Source: Pseudolabrys sp. (lineage in GTDB: Bacteria; Pseudomonadota; Alphaproteobacteria; Rhizobiales; Xanthobacteraceae). From it: 64,000 bases of DNA. A program made the translations under genes and the position numbers. The DNA lies in the NCBI GenBank assembly GCA_026125895.1, contig JAHCKG010000006.1, positions 108,385-172,384 of the forward strand, given 5' to 3'. Positions 1 to 7,678 of this stretch are shown in pieces (positions within the stretch are counted from its first letter, which is position 1; every line of letters begins with the position of its first letter). Below the pieces are notes generated by a model, which was given only the letters and a program-made list of their open reading frames with translations, did no database searches and was not told where the DNA came from.

Positions 1-466
1 CGGTCCCTAGCGCAAAGGTGGTAAGGATCGCGGTCCAGTAGAACAATTCCCGTCGCGTGGTCACGATGGTGTGGATCGAAAGCGTGCGTTCGACGCCGTA
101 CCAGACCGCGAAAATGGCGGCCAGCGTGACGGCAAATACCGAGGTGCTTGCGTAGAGGCTCACGCCAAGCCCGTCCGTGAGGGCATCGGTGATCTGCGTG
201 CCGACGACGCTGACCAGCACGACGGTAAGCCAGTAGATCCAGGGCACGTAGCGGCGCATGCGTACCTGTGCGATCAGGGCGACGCCGAGCAGCGTCGCCA
301 TGATGCCGGTCGTGACCGCCGAGCCCAGTCCGATGTTCACCGCGAGATAATCTGCGCCGGTCTCGCCGACCGTGGTCGATAAGATCTTGATGACCCAGAA
401 TGCCAGGGTCACTTCGGGAACTTTGTTGAGCATTGCCGGCAGGGTTGATCGGGTCGTCTGCATCAT
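1..466 (-). CDS. COG4705-like multi-pass membrane protein (3' end cut by window edge)
   Basis: An open minus-strand frame runs from ATG at 466 off the left edge, so about 155 residues are visible and the C-terminus is missing. The product begins MMQTTRSTLPAMLNKVPEVT and shows at least four hydrophobic segments, including one near residues 45-65 and one near 80-98. It resembles the COG4705 family of uncharacterised membrane-anchored proteins; no biochemical role is assigned. It diverges from the two-component regulator at 614, and the shared intergenic region carries two direct-repeat boxes that could bind that regulator. I infer that the gene may belong to the regulator's targets. Family assignment is moderately secure. 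Confidence 0.75.
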   Translation of the reverse strand, partial: MMQTTRSTLPAMLNKVPEVTLAFWVIKILSTTVGETGADYLAVNIGLGSAVTTGIMATLLGVALIAQVRMRRYVPWIYWLTVVLVSVVGTQITDALTDGLGVSLYASTSVFAVTLAAIFAVWYGVERTLSIHTIVTTRRELFYWTAILTTFALGT

Positions 467-506
467 GAATCACCTCGGTTGATGGTCATGAGCGTGCCGC
501 CGCAGA

Positions 507-522
507 CTTAGCGCCCGCTTAG
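507..522 (+). promoter_or_regulatory. Direct-repeat box CTTAG-N6-CTTAG (OmpR/PmrA-type)
   Basis: Two exact CTTAG pentamers are separated by six bases, an 11-bp period. Dimers of OmpR/PhoB-class regulators such as PmrA bind repeats of this kind. The box lies in the divergent region between the COG4705-like gene and the response regulator at 614. Binding by that regulator is inferred. Confidence 0.5.
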
Positions 523-549
523 GGAAGAGGCCGGTCCGGCCCCGGCGTC

Positions 550-565
550 CTAAGTCGGTCCTAAT
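550..565 (-). promoter_or_regulatory. Second direct-repeat box, opposite orientation (ATTAG-N6-CTTAG)
   Basis: Read on the minus strand the site is ATTAG, six bases, CTTAG: the same 11-bp architecture as the box at 507-522 with one base changed. The pair points in opposite directions, one towards each divergent gene. This fits autoregulation plus control of the membrane protein gene. Confidence 0.45.
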
Positions 566-613
566 TTTCCAGCGGTGGAATGTGCTACGATGGAGCACAG
601 GAGGGCATCAGGA

Positions 614-1279
614 TTGCGTGTGTTGTATGTTGAGGACGACCGGATGCTCGGCGCCGCCGTGGAACAGGCCCTCAAGGACGCGGCCTATGCGGTCGATTGG
701 GTAACCGACGGCGAGTCGGCCCTCGACGCGGCAAAGCTGGAGGACTACCAGCTCGTCTTGCTCGATCTCGGCCTCCCCAAGCCGGACGGCCTGGAGGTGC
801 TCCGCCAGATTCGCCGGACGCTTGCGCCCGTGCCGGTCATTATCGTCACCGCGCGGGATGCTATTGACGACCGGATCGGCGGCCTCGACCTCGGCGCGGA
901 CGACTATCTCACCAAGCCGTTCGAGGTCGGCGAGCTGTTGGCGCGCATGCGTGCTGTCTTGCGGCGGCAGGGAAGCGGCGCCGATGCCGTTCTGAGTAAT
1001 GGCGATATCGACCTCGATCCGGCCACTCGCGAAGCCGGCAGGAACGGCAGCAAGGTCGCCCTGACGGCGCGGGAATTTGCGCTGCTCAACGCGCTGATGA
1101 TGCGCCCTGGCAATATATTCTCCCGCGCCGACCTTGAACAGAGGCTCTACGGCTGGAACGAGGAGGTCGAAAGCAACGCCGTTGAATTTCTGATCCACGC
1201 GTTGCGCAAGAAGCTCGGCGCCGATGCGATCCGCAATGTCAGGGGGGTCGGCTGGATGGTGGACAAGGCAAGCCGATGA
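614..1279 (+). CDS. OmpR/PhoB-family response regulator (PmrA/QseB-like)
   Basis: Predicted DNA-binding response regulator of 221 residues from a TTG start at 614. The start is chosen because AGGAGG at 599-604 sits nine bases upstream and the receiver domain then begins MRVLYVEDD, as is normal. An ATG at 590 and a GTG at 575 would add unneeded residues. Receiver domain about 1-118: acidic pocket D8/D9, phospho-acceptor D51 in LLDLGLP, K101 in TKPF. Winged-helix output domain about 128-218. The stop overlaps the ATG of the histidine kinase by four bases, so the two form a translationally coupled two-component system. Repeat boxes upstream suggest autoregulation. The closest family pattern is PmrA/QseB. 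Confidence 0.93.
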   Translation: MRVLYVEDDRMLGAAVEQALKDAAYAVDWVTDGESALDAAKLEDYQLVLLDLGLPKPDGLEVLRQIRRTLAPVPVIIVTARDAIDDRIGGLDLGADDYLTKPFEVGELLARMRAVLRRQGSGADAVLSNGDIDLDPATREAGRNGSKVALTAREFALLNALMMRPGNIFSRADLEQRLYGWNEEVESNAVEFLIHALRKKLGADAIRNVRGVGWMVDKASR

Positions 1280-2574
1280 GTTCGCTGCGCGTCCGGCTGG
1301 TCCTAAGCCTCACGGCATTCATCATCGTGGCCGGACTGCTCGCCGGCGCGATCACCTACCGGTGGGCCTTCGATGAAGCCATCGAACTGCAGGATTCCGT
1401 CCTGGCCCAGATGGCGGCGGTCGCGGTCGGCGGAGCCCACGACGTCGACGACATCGGCAAGTTCAAGCTGGAGCCCGAAGCGCGGGTGACCCTCGATCAA
1501 CTCCATCCGGCCCATCTCACGGCCAAGGACGAGGCGTTGAACGCGCTGCCAGACGGTTTCCATTTGACGCAACGAGACGGCAGTGAGTGGCGGGTCCTGT
1601 TGGTCACCCGGAGCGATAAGACCCGTCTCGCCATCGGCCAGCCCGCCGACATACGCAACGAGGTCGCCCGCGCGAACGCCTTTCATATCCTGCTGCCGCT
1701 CGCGGTCTTGGTCCCGTTCTTGATGGTGATTGTGGGCGTTGTCATCGGGCGAACGCTGGAGCCGATGGCGAAGCTCGCGGATGAACTTGACCGCAGCAGG
1801 ACGCGCGAACTTGACCCCCTGCCTTCGGAAGGCATGCCAAGCGAACTACGACCGTTCGTGGCCTCGATCAACCGGCTTCTAGAGCGCGTCCATGAGATGG
1901 TGGAGCAGCAGCGGCGGTTCATTGCCGACGCGGCCCACGAACTGCGAACGCCCATCGCGGCGCTGAGCGTACAGGCCGATAATCTAGCTCGTGCGGAATT
2001 GCCGGCCGACGCGGAATTGCGTCTGGCCGCCCTCAGGGGCGGGGCCAGGCGCACCGCCCATCTGCTCGACCAGCTCCTTGCGCTGGCGCGCTCCGAACTG
2101 AGCAACACGGATAGCCCCCCCGTCGTCCAGGCCGATCAATGCGCCAAGGAAGTGATGGCGGATCTCCTGCCCTTGGCGCGCGAACGCGGCGTCGACCTTG
2201 GATTTGCGGCCCTGGATGCCATCGGGCTGGCGGCCGACCCCATCATGGTCGCGACCCTGTTCCGCAACCTGATCGATAACGCCATTAGGTACACGCCCGC
2301 GGGCGGAAGCATCGATGTCCGGCTCTACCGCAAGGAAGATAAGGTTATATTTGAAGTGGACGATACGGGCCCTGGCATCCACGCGTCCGACATCCCTCGC
2401 GTTTTCGAGCCATTCTTTCGCGGCACCCAACCTATTGAGACCGGCACCGGGCTTGGCCTCTCGATCGTCAAGCGGATCGTCGACCACCTGAACGGCACCG
2501 TAAGTCTGGAGAACAAGACGGGGACCACCGGCTTGCGCGTCATCGTAACCCTGTCGGCGCCGCCGTTGGACTGA
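1276..2574 (+). CDS. Membrane sensor histidine kinase, partner of the regulator at 614
   Basis: Sensor kinase of 432 residues in the inner membrane. TM1 about 8-28, a short periplasmic sensor to about 135, TM2 about 138-158, then a HAMP linker. HisKA carries the phospho-acceptor H221 in FIADAAHELRTP. The ATPase domain shows the N box around N335 (RNLIDNAIRYTP), G1 box DDTGPGI (362-368) and G2 box GTGLGL (390-395). All catalytic motifs are intact. It overlaps the response regulator by ATGA and is followed after three bases by the DedA gene, so the four or five genes are probably one transcript. The architecture is QseC/PmrB-like; the signal sensed is unknown. Confidence 0.93.
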   Translation: MSSLRVRLVLSLTAFIIVAGLLAGAITYRWAFDEAIELQDSVLAQMAAVAVGGAHDVDDIGKFKLEPEARVTLDQLHPAHLTAKDEALNALPDGFHLTQRDGSEWRVLLVTRSDKTRLAIGQPADIRNEVARANAFHILLPLAVLVPFLMVIVGVVIGRTLEPMAKLADELDRSRTRELDPLPSEGMPSELRPFVASINRLLERVHEMVEQQRRFIADAAHELRTPIAALSVQADNLARAELPADAELRLAALRGGARRTAHLLDQLLALARSELSNTDSPPVVQADQCAKEVMADLLPLARERGVDLGFAALDAIGLAADPIMVATLFRNLIDNAIRYTPAGGSIDVRLYRKEDKVIFEVDDTGPGIHASDIPRVFEPFFRGTQPIETGTGLGLSIVKRIVDHLNGTVSLENKTGTTGLRVIVTLSAPPLD

Positions 2575-2577
2575 CGC

Positions 2578-3186
2578 ATGACGTTTGTTGTTTCCTGGAT
2601 CATTGCCGCCATATCGGCGGGCGGTTACGCCGGTATCGCCGCGTTGATGGCCCTTGAGTCGGCCTGCCTGCCGTTGCCGTCGGAAGTCATCATGCCTTTC
2701 GCCGGATATCTCGTATCGACCGGACGCTTAAGCCTCATTGCAACCGCGACCGCCGGAGCGATCGGGTGCAACATCGGCTCAACGGCGGCGTATTTGATCG
2801 GGGCCCACGGTGGCCGGACCGCCGTCTTGCGCTGGGGCAGATATGTTCTCCTTAGCGAAGACGATCTTGCGCGCTTCGATGGCTATTTCGCGCGCTACGG
2901 CGCGGCTGCCGTATTCGTAAGCCGGCTGTTGCCGGTGGTCCGGACCTTCATTTCGCTGCCGGCGGGCATCGCCGGCATGTCCTTCATCAAATTCCAGGTC
3001 TACACCTTCGCCGGTTCTTGGCCCTGGTGCTTCGGGCTCGCTTATCTTGGCCTGCAGCTCGGCGACCAATGGCACAAAAATCCCGCCGTGCAGACATTCT
3101 TCCATCGGTTCGACTGGTTGGTCGCTTTCTTACTCACAGGTACAGCCGTGCTCTACGTTTATCGACGGGCTTCGCGACGTGACTGA
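2578..3186 (+). CDS. DedA-family (SNARE-associated/VTT domain) membrane protein
   Basis: DedA-family integral membrane protein, 202 residues, close to the usual family length. The N-terminal segment has the acidic ESACLPLPSE motif, and the central re-entrant region carries FARYGAAAVFVSRLLPVVR followed by PAGIAGM, the conserved arginine/glycine signature. DedA proteins are linked to undecaprenyl-phosphate and phospholipid translocation and to resistance to cationic peptides and alkaline stress. It starts three bases after the histidine kinase and is followed by a MFS carrier and a PAP2 phosphatase. That setting suggests an envelope-maintenance operon under the two-component system. Confidence 0.9.
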   Translation: MTFVVSWIIAAISAGGYAGIAALMALESACLPLPSEVIMPFAGYLVSTGRLSLIATATAGAIGCNIGSTAAYLIGAHGGRTAVLRWGRYVLLSEDDLARFDGYFARYGAAAVFVSRLLPVVRTFISLPAGIAGMSFIKFQVYTFAGSWPWCFGLAYLGLQLGDQWHKNPAVQTFFHRFDWLVAFLLTGTAVLYVYRRASRRD

Positions 3187-3208
3187 GAACATAGAACACC
3201 CATCTTCT

Positions 3209-4444
3209 ATGAACCTAACTGACCGCAGCGAAATTCCACCTGAGAGGCCGCAAGGGCGGGCCGGCAATCTTGGCAACAAGATCCCGGCTGGGGTCTGGGT
3301 GCTGGGGTTTGTCTCGTTATTCATGGATATCTCGTCGGAGATGATCCATGCGTTGCTTCCGGCTTATATGGTGACCGTTCTCGGACTATCGACGCTGGCG
3401 GTTGGCGTCATTGAAGGCATCGCCGAAGCCACCGCGTCCATCGTCAAAGTGTTCTCGGGCGCGCTCAGCGACTGGCTCGGCAAGCGCAAATTGCTCGCCG
3501 CCCTCGGATACGGGCTGGCGGCTGTCACCAAGCCGATATTTCCGCTGGCGTCGTCGCTGGATTGGATTGTCGCGGCACGGTTTGTCGATCGGATCGGCAA
3601 GGGCATCCGGGGGGCACCACGGGACGCGCTCGTCGCCGACATTGCTCCGCCGCACCTGCGCGGCGCAAGCTTCGGCTTACGTCAATCGCTCGACACTGTC
3701 GGCGCCTTCCTTGGCCCGCTTCTTGCTATCGTCTTGATGTGGCTGACAGCGGATAATTTCCGGGCGGTCTTCTGGATCGCGGTGATACCGGCCCTCCTTT
3801 CGGTCGTGCTCATCACGGCGGCGGTCAAGGAGCCGAGGCACGAGTCGGGACCGCGTTTAGTCCGCGTGCCGCTGCATCGCGCCGAGCTTGCCCGCCTCGG
3901 TCCGGCCTATTGGTGGGTGGTGGCCGTCGCCGCGGTGTTCACCTTGGCCCGCTTCAGCGAAGCCTTCCTGGTTTTGCGCGCGCAGTCGCTTGGTGTTCCA
4001 CTCGCCGTCGTGCCGGCTGTCATGGTGGTCATGAGCGCGGCCTATTCGGTGTCAGCCTATCCGGTCGGCATGTTGTCGGACAGGATCGATCGGACGACCA
4101 TCCTGGCGGTAGGCCTTAGCCTGCTCATTGCGGCCGACGCCGCGCTCGCGTTCGCCTCGGGCTACGCAGCGCTTGGCCTGGGCGTCGTTCTTTGGGGCCT
4201 GCATATGGGATTTACACAAGGACTTCTGGCGACACTGGTCGCGGATGCATCGCCGCCCGAGATGCGCGGCACCGCGTTTGGCATGTTCAATCTCGTCACG
4301 GGCCTCGTTCTGTTGGTCGCGAGCATTGTCGCGGGCGCGCTGTGGGAAGTATCGGGACCGCGTGCGACTTTCCTAGGCGGGGCGGCTTTCGCCGCGTTGG
4401 CGCTCCCTGGCGTGTTACTAATTCGCATGAAGCTTAAACGCTAA
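3209..4444 (+). CDS. Major facilitator superfamily transporter
   Basis: Twelve-helix MFS carrier of 411 residues with start ATG at 3209 (MNLTDRSEIPPERP). An in-frame extension to 3047 exists but would lie inside the DedA gene. The loop between helices 2 and 3 has the MFS signature-like SGALSDWLGKRKLL, and RFVDRIGKGIRGAPRDAL follows helix 4. The substrate cannot be read from the sequence; relatives in such contexts are called drug or metabolite efflux proteins. It lies 22 bases downstream of dedA and 72 bases upstream of the PAP2 phosphatase, on the same strand. Confidence 0.88.
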   Translation: MNLTDRSEIPPERPQGRAGNLGNKIPAGVWVLGFVSLFMDISSEMIHALLPAYMVTVLGLSTLAVGVIEGIAEATASIVKVFSGALSDWLGKRKLLAALGYGLAAVTKPIFPLASSLDWIVAARFVDRIGKGIRGAPRDALVADIAPPHLRGASFGLRQSLDTVGAFLGPLLAIVLMWLTADNFRAVFWIAVIPALLSVVLITAAVKEPRHESGPRLVRVPLHRAELARLGPAYWWVVAVAAVFTLARFSEAFLVLRAQSLGVPLAVVPAVMVVMSAAYSVSAYPVGMLSDRIDRTTILAVGLSLLIAADAALAFASGYAALGLGVVLWGLHMGFTQGLLATLVADASPPEMRGTAFGMFNLVTGLVLLVASIVAGALWEVSGPRATFLGGAAFAALALPGVLLIRMKLKR

Positions 4445-4516
4445 AAAGATTAAGTCATTCATTTCTAATGAGCCGCGAACGTAATTCGGGCGGTCGGCGC
4501 AAACCAAGGACACAGT

Positions 4517-5068
4517 ATGGACAGCTTCGACTTATACTTGACGCAAGCCCTGAACGGCATCGCCGGACAAAATAGCACGCTCGACCTGTTGATGGCCGGC
4601 GCCTCTACATGGGGCGTCCCGGTACTCGTGCTGGCGGTTGCGGCCCAATGGTGGTGGAAGCTCGATCGTCGCCACCATCGCCATATCCTTGTCGCGACCG
4701 GCCTTTCGTTTATCCTGGGCCTTGCGATCAACCAGCTCATATTGCTCTTCGTGCACCGGATTCGTCCCTATGACGCCGGGATCACCCACCTCATCGTGGC
4801 GCCGAGCGCGGACCCTTCATTTCCGTCCGACCATGCCACCGCCACGGCGGCGATTGCTGCGGCTTTTCTTTTGAAGGGCGCGCGGCGCGTGGGACTTTTG
4901 TTCGCGGCGGCGGCGCTATGGGTCATAATTTCCCGGGTATACATCGGAACCCATTACGTTACGGACGTCATCGGCGGCGCTGCGACGGGCGTTGCAGCGG
5001 CTCTGATCGTTCACGCGCTCTATCGTGAGGGAACCCGCCTCGACCGCGCTGTGACGGGCATTATTTAA
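4517..5068 (+). CDS. PAP2-family phosphatase (undecaprenyl-diphosphatase BcrC-like)
   Basis: Membrane phosphatase of 183 residues. The three PAP2 motifs are present: a C1-like HRIRPYDAG, C2 SFPSDHAT (normally PSGH, here PSDH as in several BcrC proteins), and C3 SRVYIGTHYVTD with the catalytic histidine. Between them are about five hydrophobic segments. Likely reaction: dephosphorylation of undecaprenyl diphosphate, or of a related lipid phosphate, on the periplasmic face. It ends the plus-strand envelope run that starts with the two-component system and is convergent with the DUF302 gene. Substrate assignment is inferred from family and context. Confidence 0.88.
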   Translation: MDSFDLYLTQALNGIAGQNSTLDLLMAGASTWGVPVLVLAVAAQWWWKLDRRHHRHILVATGLSFILGLAINQLILLFVHRIRPYDAGITHLIVAPSADPSFPSDHATATAAIAAAFLLKGARRVGLLFAAAALWVIISRVYIGTHYVTDVIGGAATGVAAALIVHALYREGTRLDRAVTGII

Positions 5069-5097
5069 GAACCTCTAAGTCCGCCGGTGTCCGCGCA

Positions 5098-5421
5098 TCA
5101 TCTAGATTCGGCGTGCGCCAACCTTTCCACCGGCGGCGCGCTATTACCGACTTGCTCGACCGCCTTGCGCAGCATGTCCCGAACATCTCTGGCGATCCCG
5201 GCTAGCAGCGGGTTGTCGATGGCTTGCATGGAAGCCACCGGGTCGACGGCTGAAATTTCGATCCCGCCATCTTTCTGCCGAAGGATGACGTTGCAGGGCA
5301 ACATGGTCCCTATCCGGTCTTCCACCAGCAAGGCCTTGTAAGCCATCTGCGGATTGCAGGCGCCCAAGATGTAATACGGCGGAAATTCCACGCCCAGTTT
5401 CTTTTTGAGCGTGCCCTGCAC
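5098..5421 (-). CDS. DUF302-domain protein, N-terminally shortened (possible pseudogene)
   Basis: DUF302 protein; the function of the family is unknown. The core is well kept: VQGTLKKKLGVEFPPYYILG, ACNPQ, IGTMLPCNVI and ISAVDPVASMQA. The only possible start in frame is GTG at 5421, but the reading continues upstream with recognisable family residues (CFGVLTEID) until a stop at 5476-5478, with no ATG or other start. The usual 20-30 N-terminal residues are therefore absent or shifted into another frame. Either translation begins inside the domain at GTG, or a frameshift near 5450-5480 broke the gene. It converges with the PAP2 gene. Confidence 0.6.
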   Translation of the reverse strand: MQGTLKKKLGVEFPPYYILGACNPQMAYKALLVEDRIGTMLPCNVILRQKDGGIEISAVDPVASMQAIDNPLLAGIARDVRDMLRKAVEQVGNSAPPVERLAHAESR

Positions 5422-5630
5422 GTCAATCTCGGTAAGAACGCCAAAGCAATGAAGGCGAGAAAAATGCCGCCAGCGTCACTGTATCGTGTCGGGTAGCTAG
5501 TTTGTCAAACTACGGTCTTCAGGGAGAGTGGCTTTCAACATGTATTCGGAACACTCGACATTCGACCAAGTCAACGGCTTGATTAGATTTACGAAGTTTT
5601 TACCATTGCGATAGGCACATATTTAAAGCA

Positions 5631-7181
5631 ATGCACATGCATAGCAGATCGATGCAGGGCGTTCGTGAAATCCTGACGCGTTTCAGATTGACGCCGTCGT
5701 TAATCTGGAAGGCGACGATTTTAGGGCTGTCGGTCCAACTTCTCTTTTTTGTGCTGGTCGCGTTTGGTTTCTACAAGACAGCCACCGAAGGCGCTGAAAA
5801 GGACGCAGGCAATATCGCTTCTCTTCTGGAGGCGGGTCTAGCGCGCGATTTTGAGCTTTATGATCTTTCTCTCCGCGCAGTTGCAGAAGGAATGCAGGAT
5901 CCCGAGGTTATGCAACAGCAGCCTCGCATCAGGCAGATTACGCTGTTTGACCGGTCGTCGACCGCAAAAGGGCTGGGAGCTCTGGTCGCTCTAGACGCCT
6001 CTGGTAGTATCGTTCTCGATTCACTGAGTACCACACCTCGGGTGGGCAACTTCGCGGACCGAGAATATTTCCGAGCTCATCAGAAACGCGAGCTAGGCTT
6101 GTACATCAGTGAGCCATTCCGGGCCAGGCTTCAGAAGGGCATTTGGAGCATTTCCCTCAGTCGTCGTGTCAACAAAGCCGATGGAACATTTGATGGGATT
6201 GTCAGCGGCACTCTAAACCTCGACTACTTGAGGGAACGCTTTTCCAAAGCTGACGTAGGCCTCGGCGGTACGGTTTCCCTTCTGCGTGACGATGGCATTC
6301 TTGTCGTTCAAAGCCCTGCCGGCCGCTATGAACCTGGAGCAGACTGGAAATCTGCACCAATCGTCAAAAAACTGAAATCCAGTCCGATAGGTACTTATTG
6401 GGCCAGCTCATCCATGGACGGCACTTCTCGCGTTTACGCCTATCGTCGTATCGGGGACACACCCCTGGTGGTCTCGGTTGGCATGTCAAGTCGCGCCGTT
6501 ATGTCAACCTGGTGGTTGACGGTTAAGCTCCTAGCTGTCGCGTACATGGTCATGGCGATAAGCGTTATAGCTTTAGTCATGGTTTTCACGTCTGAACTTC
6601 GCAAAAGGTACGTTGCTGAACTGGCCCAAGCAGCGCTCGCCCGAAGTGACGCCTTGACCGGACTCGTAAATCGTCTTGGCTTTGCCGAAGCGTTGGATGC
6701 TGCATGGCGCTCGGCTCGCCGAACGCGCAAATCGTTATCTTTGCTGATGCTCGATATCGATTATTTCAAACAGTTCAATGACGTCCTCGGTCACCTACAG
6801 GGAGATGAGGCGCTTAAGCGCGTGAGCTCGATCGTAGCTGACACAATCCGACGCCCTAATGACGTCGCAGCAAGGTACGGCGGCGAAGAGATTGCTGTGC
6901 TGTTGCCCAACACTTCGCTGAACGAAGCGCTGGCGATTGCGAAGCTTATTCGCTTTGCGATAGAAGGGCTAGCAATCCCACATCCAAACAGCCGATACCG
7001 AGTTATTTCCGCCAGCATTGGTGTCGCAACTGCAATCCCGAGTGACGACGCGCCATTGTCGCTAGTAGCAAGGGCAGACCAAGCACTTTATAATGCAAAA
7101 GATGCAGGTAGAAATTGCGTCGTAATTGCGTCGGACGTGAACAATCTTCCGGTTGCATCTTTCCCAGTCAACCCGGCGTGA
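5631..7181 (+). CDS. Membrane diguanylate cyclase with periplasmic PDC/dCache sensor
   Basis: Predicted c-di-GMP synthase, 516 residues. TM1 about 28-48, periplasmic PDC-like sensor about 50-290 (LVALDASGSIVLDS, then FADREYFRAHQ), TM2 about 297-319, then a C-terminal GGDEF domain. The active-site loop is GGEEI (417-421), an accepted GGDEF variant with isoleucine in the last place. An inhibitory RxxD site (R408-PN-D411) sits exactly five residues before it, so product inhibition is likely. DIDYFKQFND gives the metal-binding aspartate. Its composition is a little less GC-rich than the neighbours. The gene stands alone, with about 500 bases of non-coding DNA downstream. Confidence 0.9.
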   Translation: MHMHSRSMQGVREILTRFRLTPSLIWKATILGLSVQLLFFVLVAFGFYKTATEGAEKDAGNIASLLEAGLARDFELYDLSLRAVAEGMQDPEVMQQQPRIRQITLFDRSSTAKGLGALVALDASGSIVLDSLSTTPRVGNFADREYFRAHQKRELGLYISEPFRARLQKGIWSISLSRRVNKADGTFDGIVSGTLNLDYLRERFSKADVGLGGTVSLLRDDGILVVQSPAGRYEPGADWKSAPIVKKLKSSPIGTYWASSSMDGTSRVYAYRRIGDTPLVVSVGMSSRAVMSTWWLTVKLLAVAYMVMAISVIALVMVFTSELRKRYVAELAQAALARSDALTGLVNRLGFAEALDAAWRSARRTRKSLSLLMLDIDYFKQFNDVLGHLQGDEALKRVSSIVADTIRRPNDVAARYGGEEIAVLLPNTSLNEALAIAKLIRFAIEGLAIPHPNSRYRVISASIGVATAIPSDDAPLSLVARADQALYNAKDAGRNCVVIASDVNNLPVASFPVNPA

Positions 7182-7678
7182 CGATTTCAGGTCGTCCCAT
7201 TCTTGATTGTTAAAGCGCATCTGCGGTTTAGGTCGACATTCTACGCCAGTTCAGATCTCGCGCTATTGCCCAACTTTTAACCTCATCATTTCTACAAAAC
7301 CCGACATTACGGACTAGCGCTTTGAATTTCAGAGAGAATTTGCGCTGCTATTCAAAATGAAATTCTGATTACATCACGAATTGTCGTCTGAACGGATATA
7401 TCATGAGACTTCGCTATTTGGTCTTCCTTACATACTCGTGAGCAACTTCCATCAAGCGTCGTGTCTACGACACCGCTTTTTTGGGGACTTACGATGCTTC
7501 ATAATCTCGCACAGCCACGCGGTTAGCCGTGTGATGTTGGTCTGAAAGTGGGCTCTGGTTGGAGCCGTGCGAAGCGCGACGCGCGACAACCGCCTTAAGA
7601 ACCCCGCTTTGCCTTCCGGCGCAAAGCAGGTGAGTATCGCGAGTCTATTTCAATTCGCCGCATTCAGAAGAACTTCCC
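7182..7678. other. 497-base intergenic region with several hairpins
   Basis: No convincing gene is seen. The right part holds a row of short inverted repeats: CACG/CGTG at 7516-7531, GGCTC/GAGCC at 7551-7566, and a perfect 7-bp GCTTTGC/GCAAAGC stem with an eight-base loop at 7606-7627. They precede the start at 7679, so they may form a structured leader. No tRNA or integrase remnant was recognised. The region marks the left edge of the probable defence island. Confidence 0.4.

Noticed and set aside
5540-5614. Small 24-codon frame with a GGGAGAG upstream (MYSEHSTFDQ...)
   Set aside because: Too short and no homology or coding signal; could be a leader but not supported.
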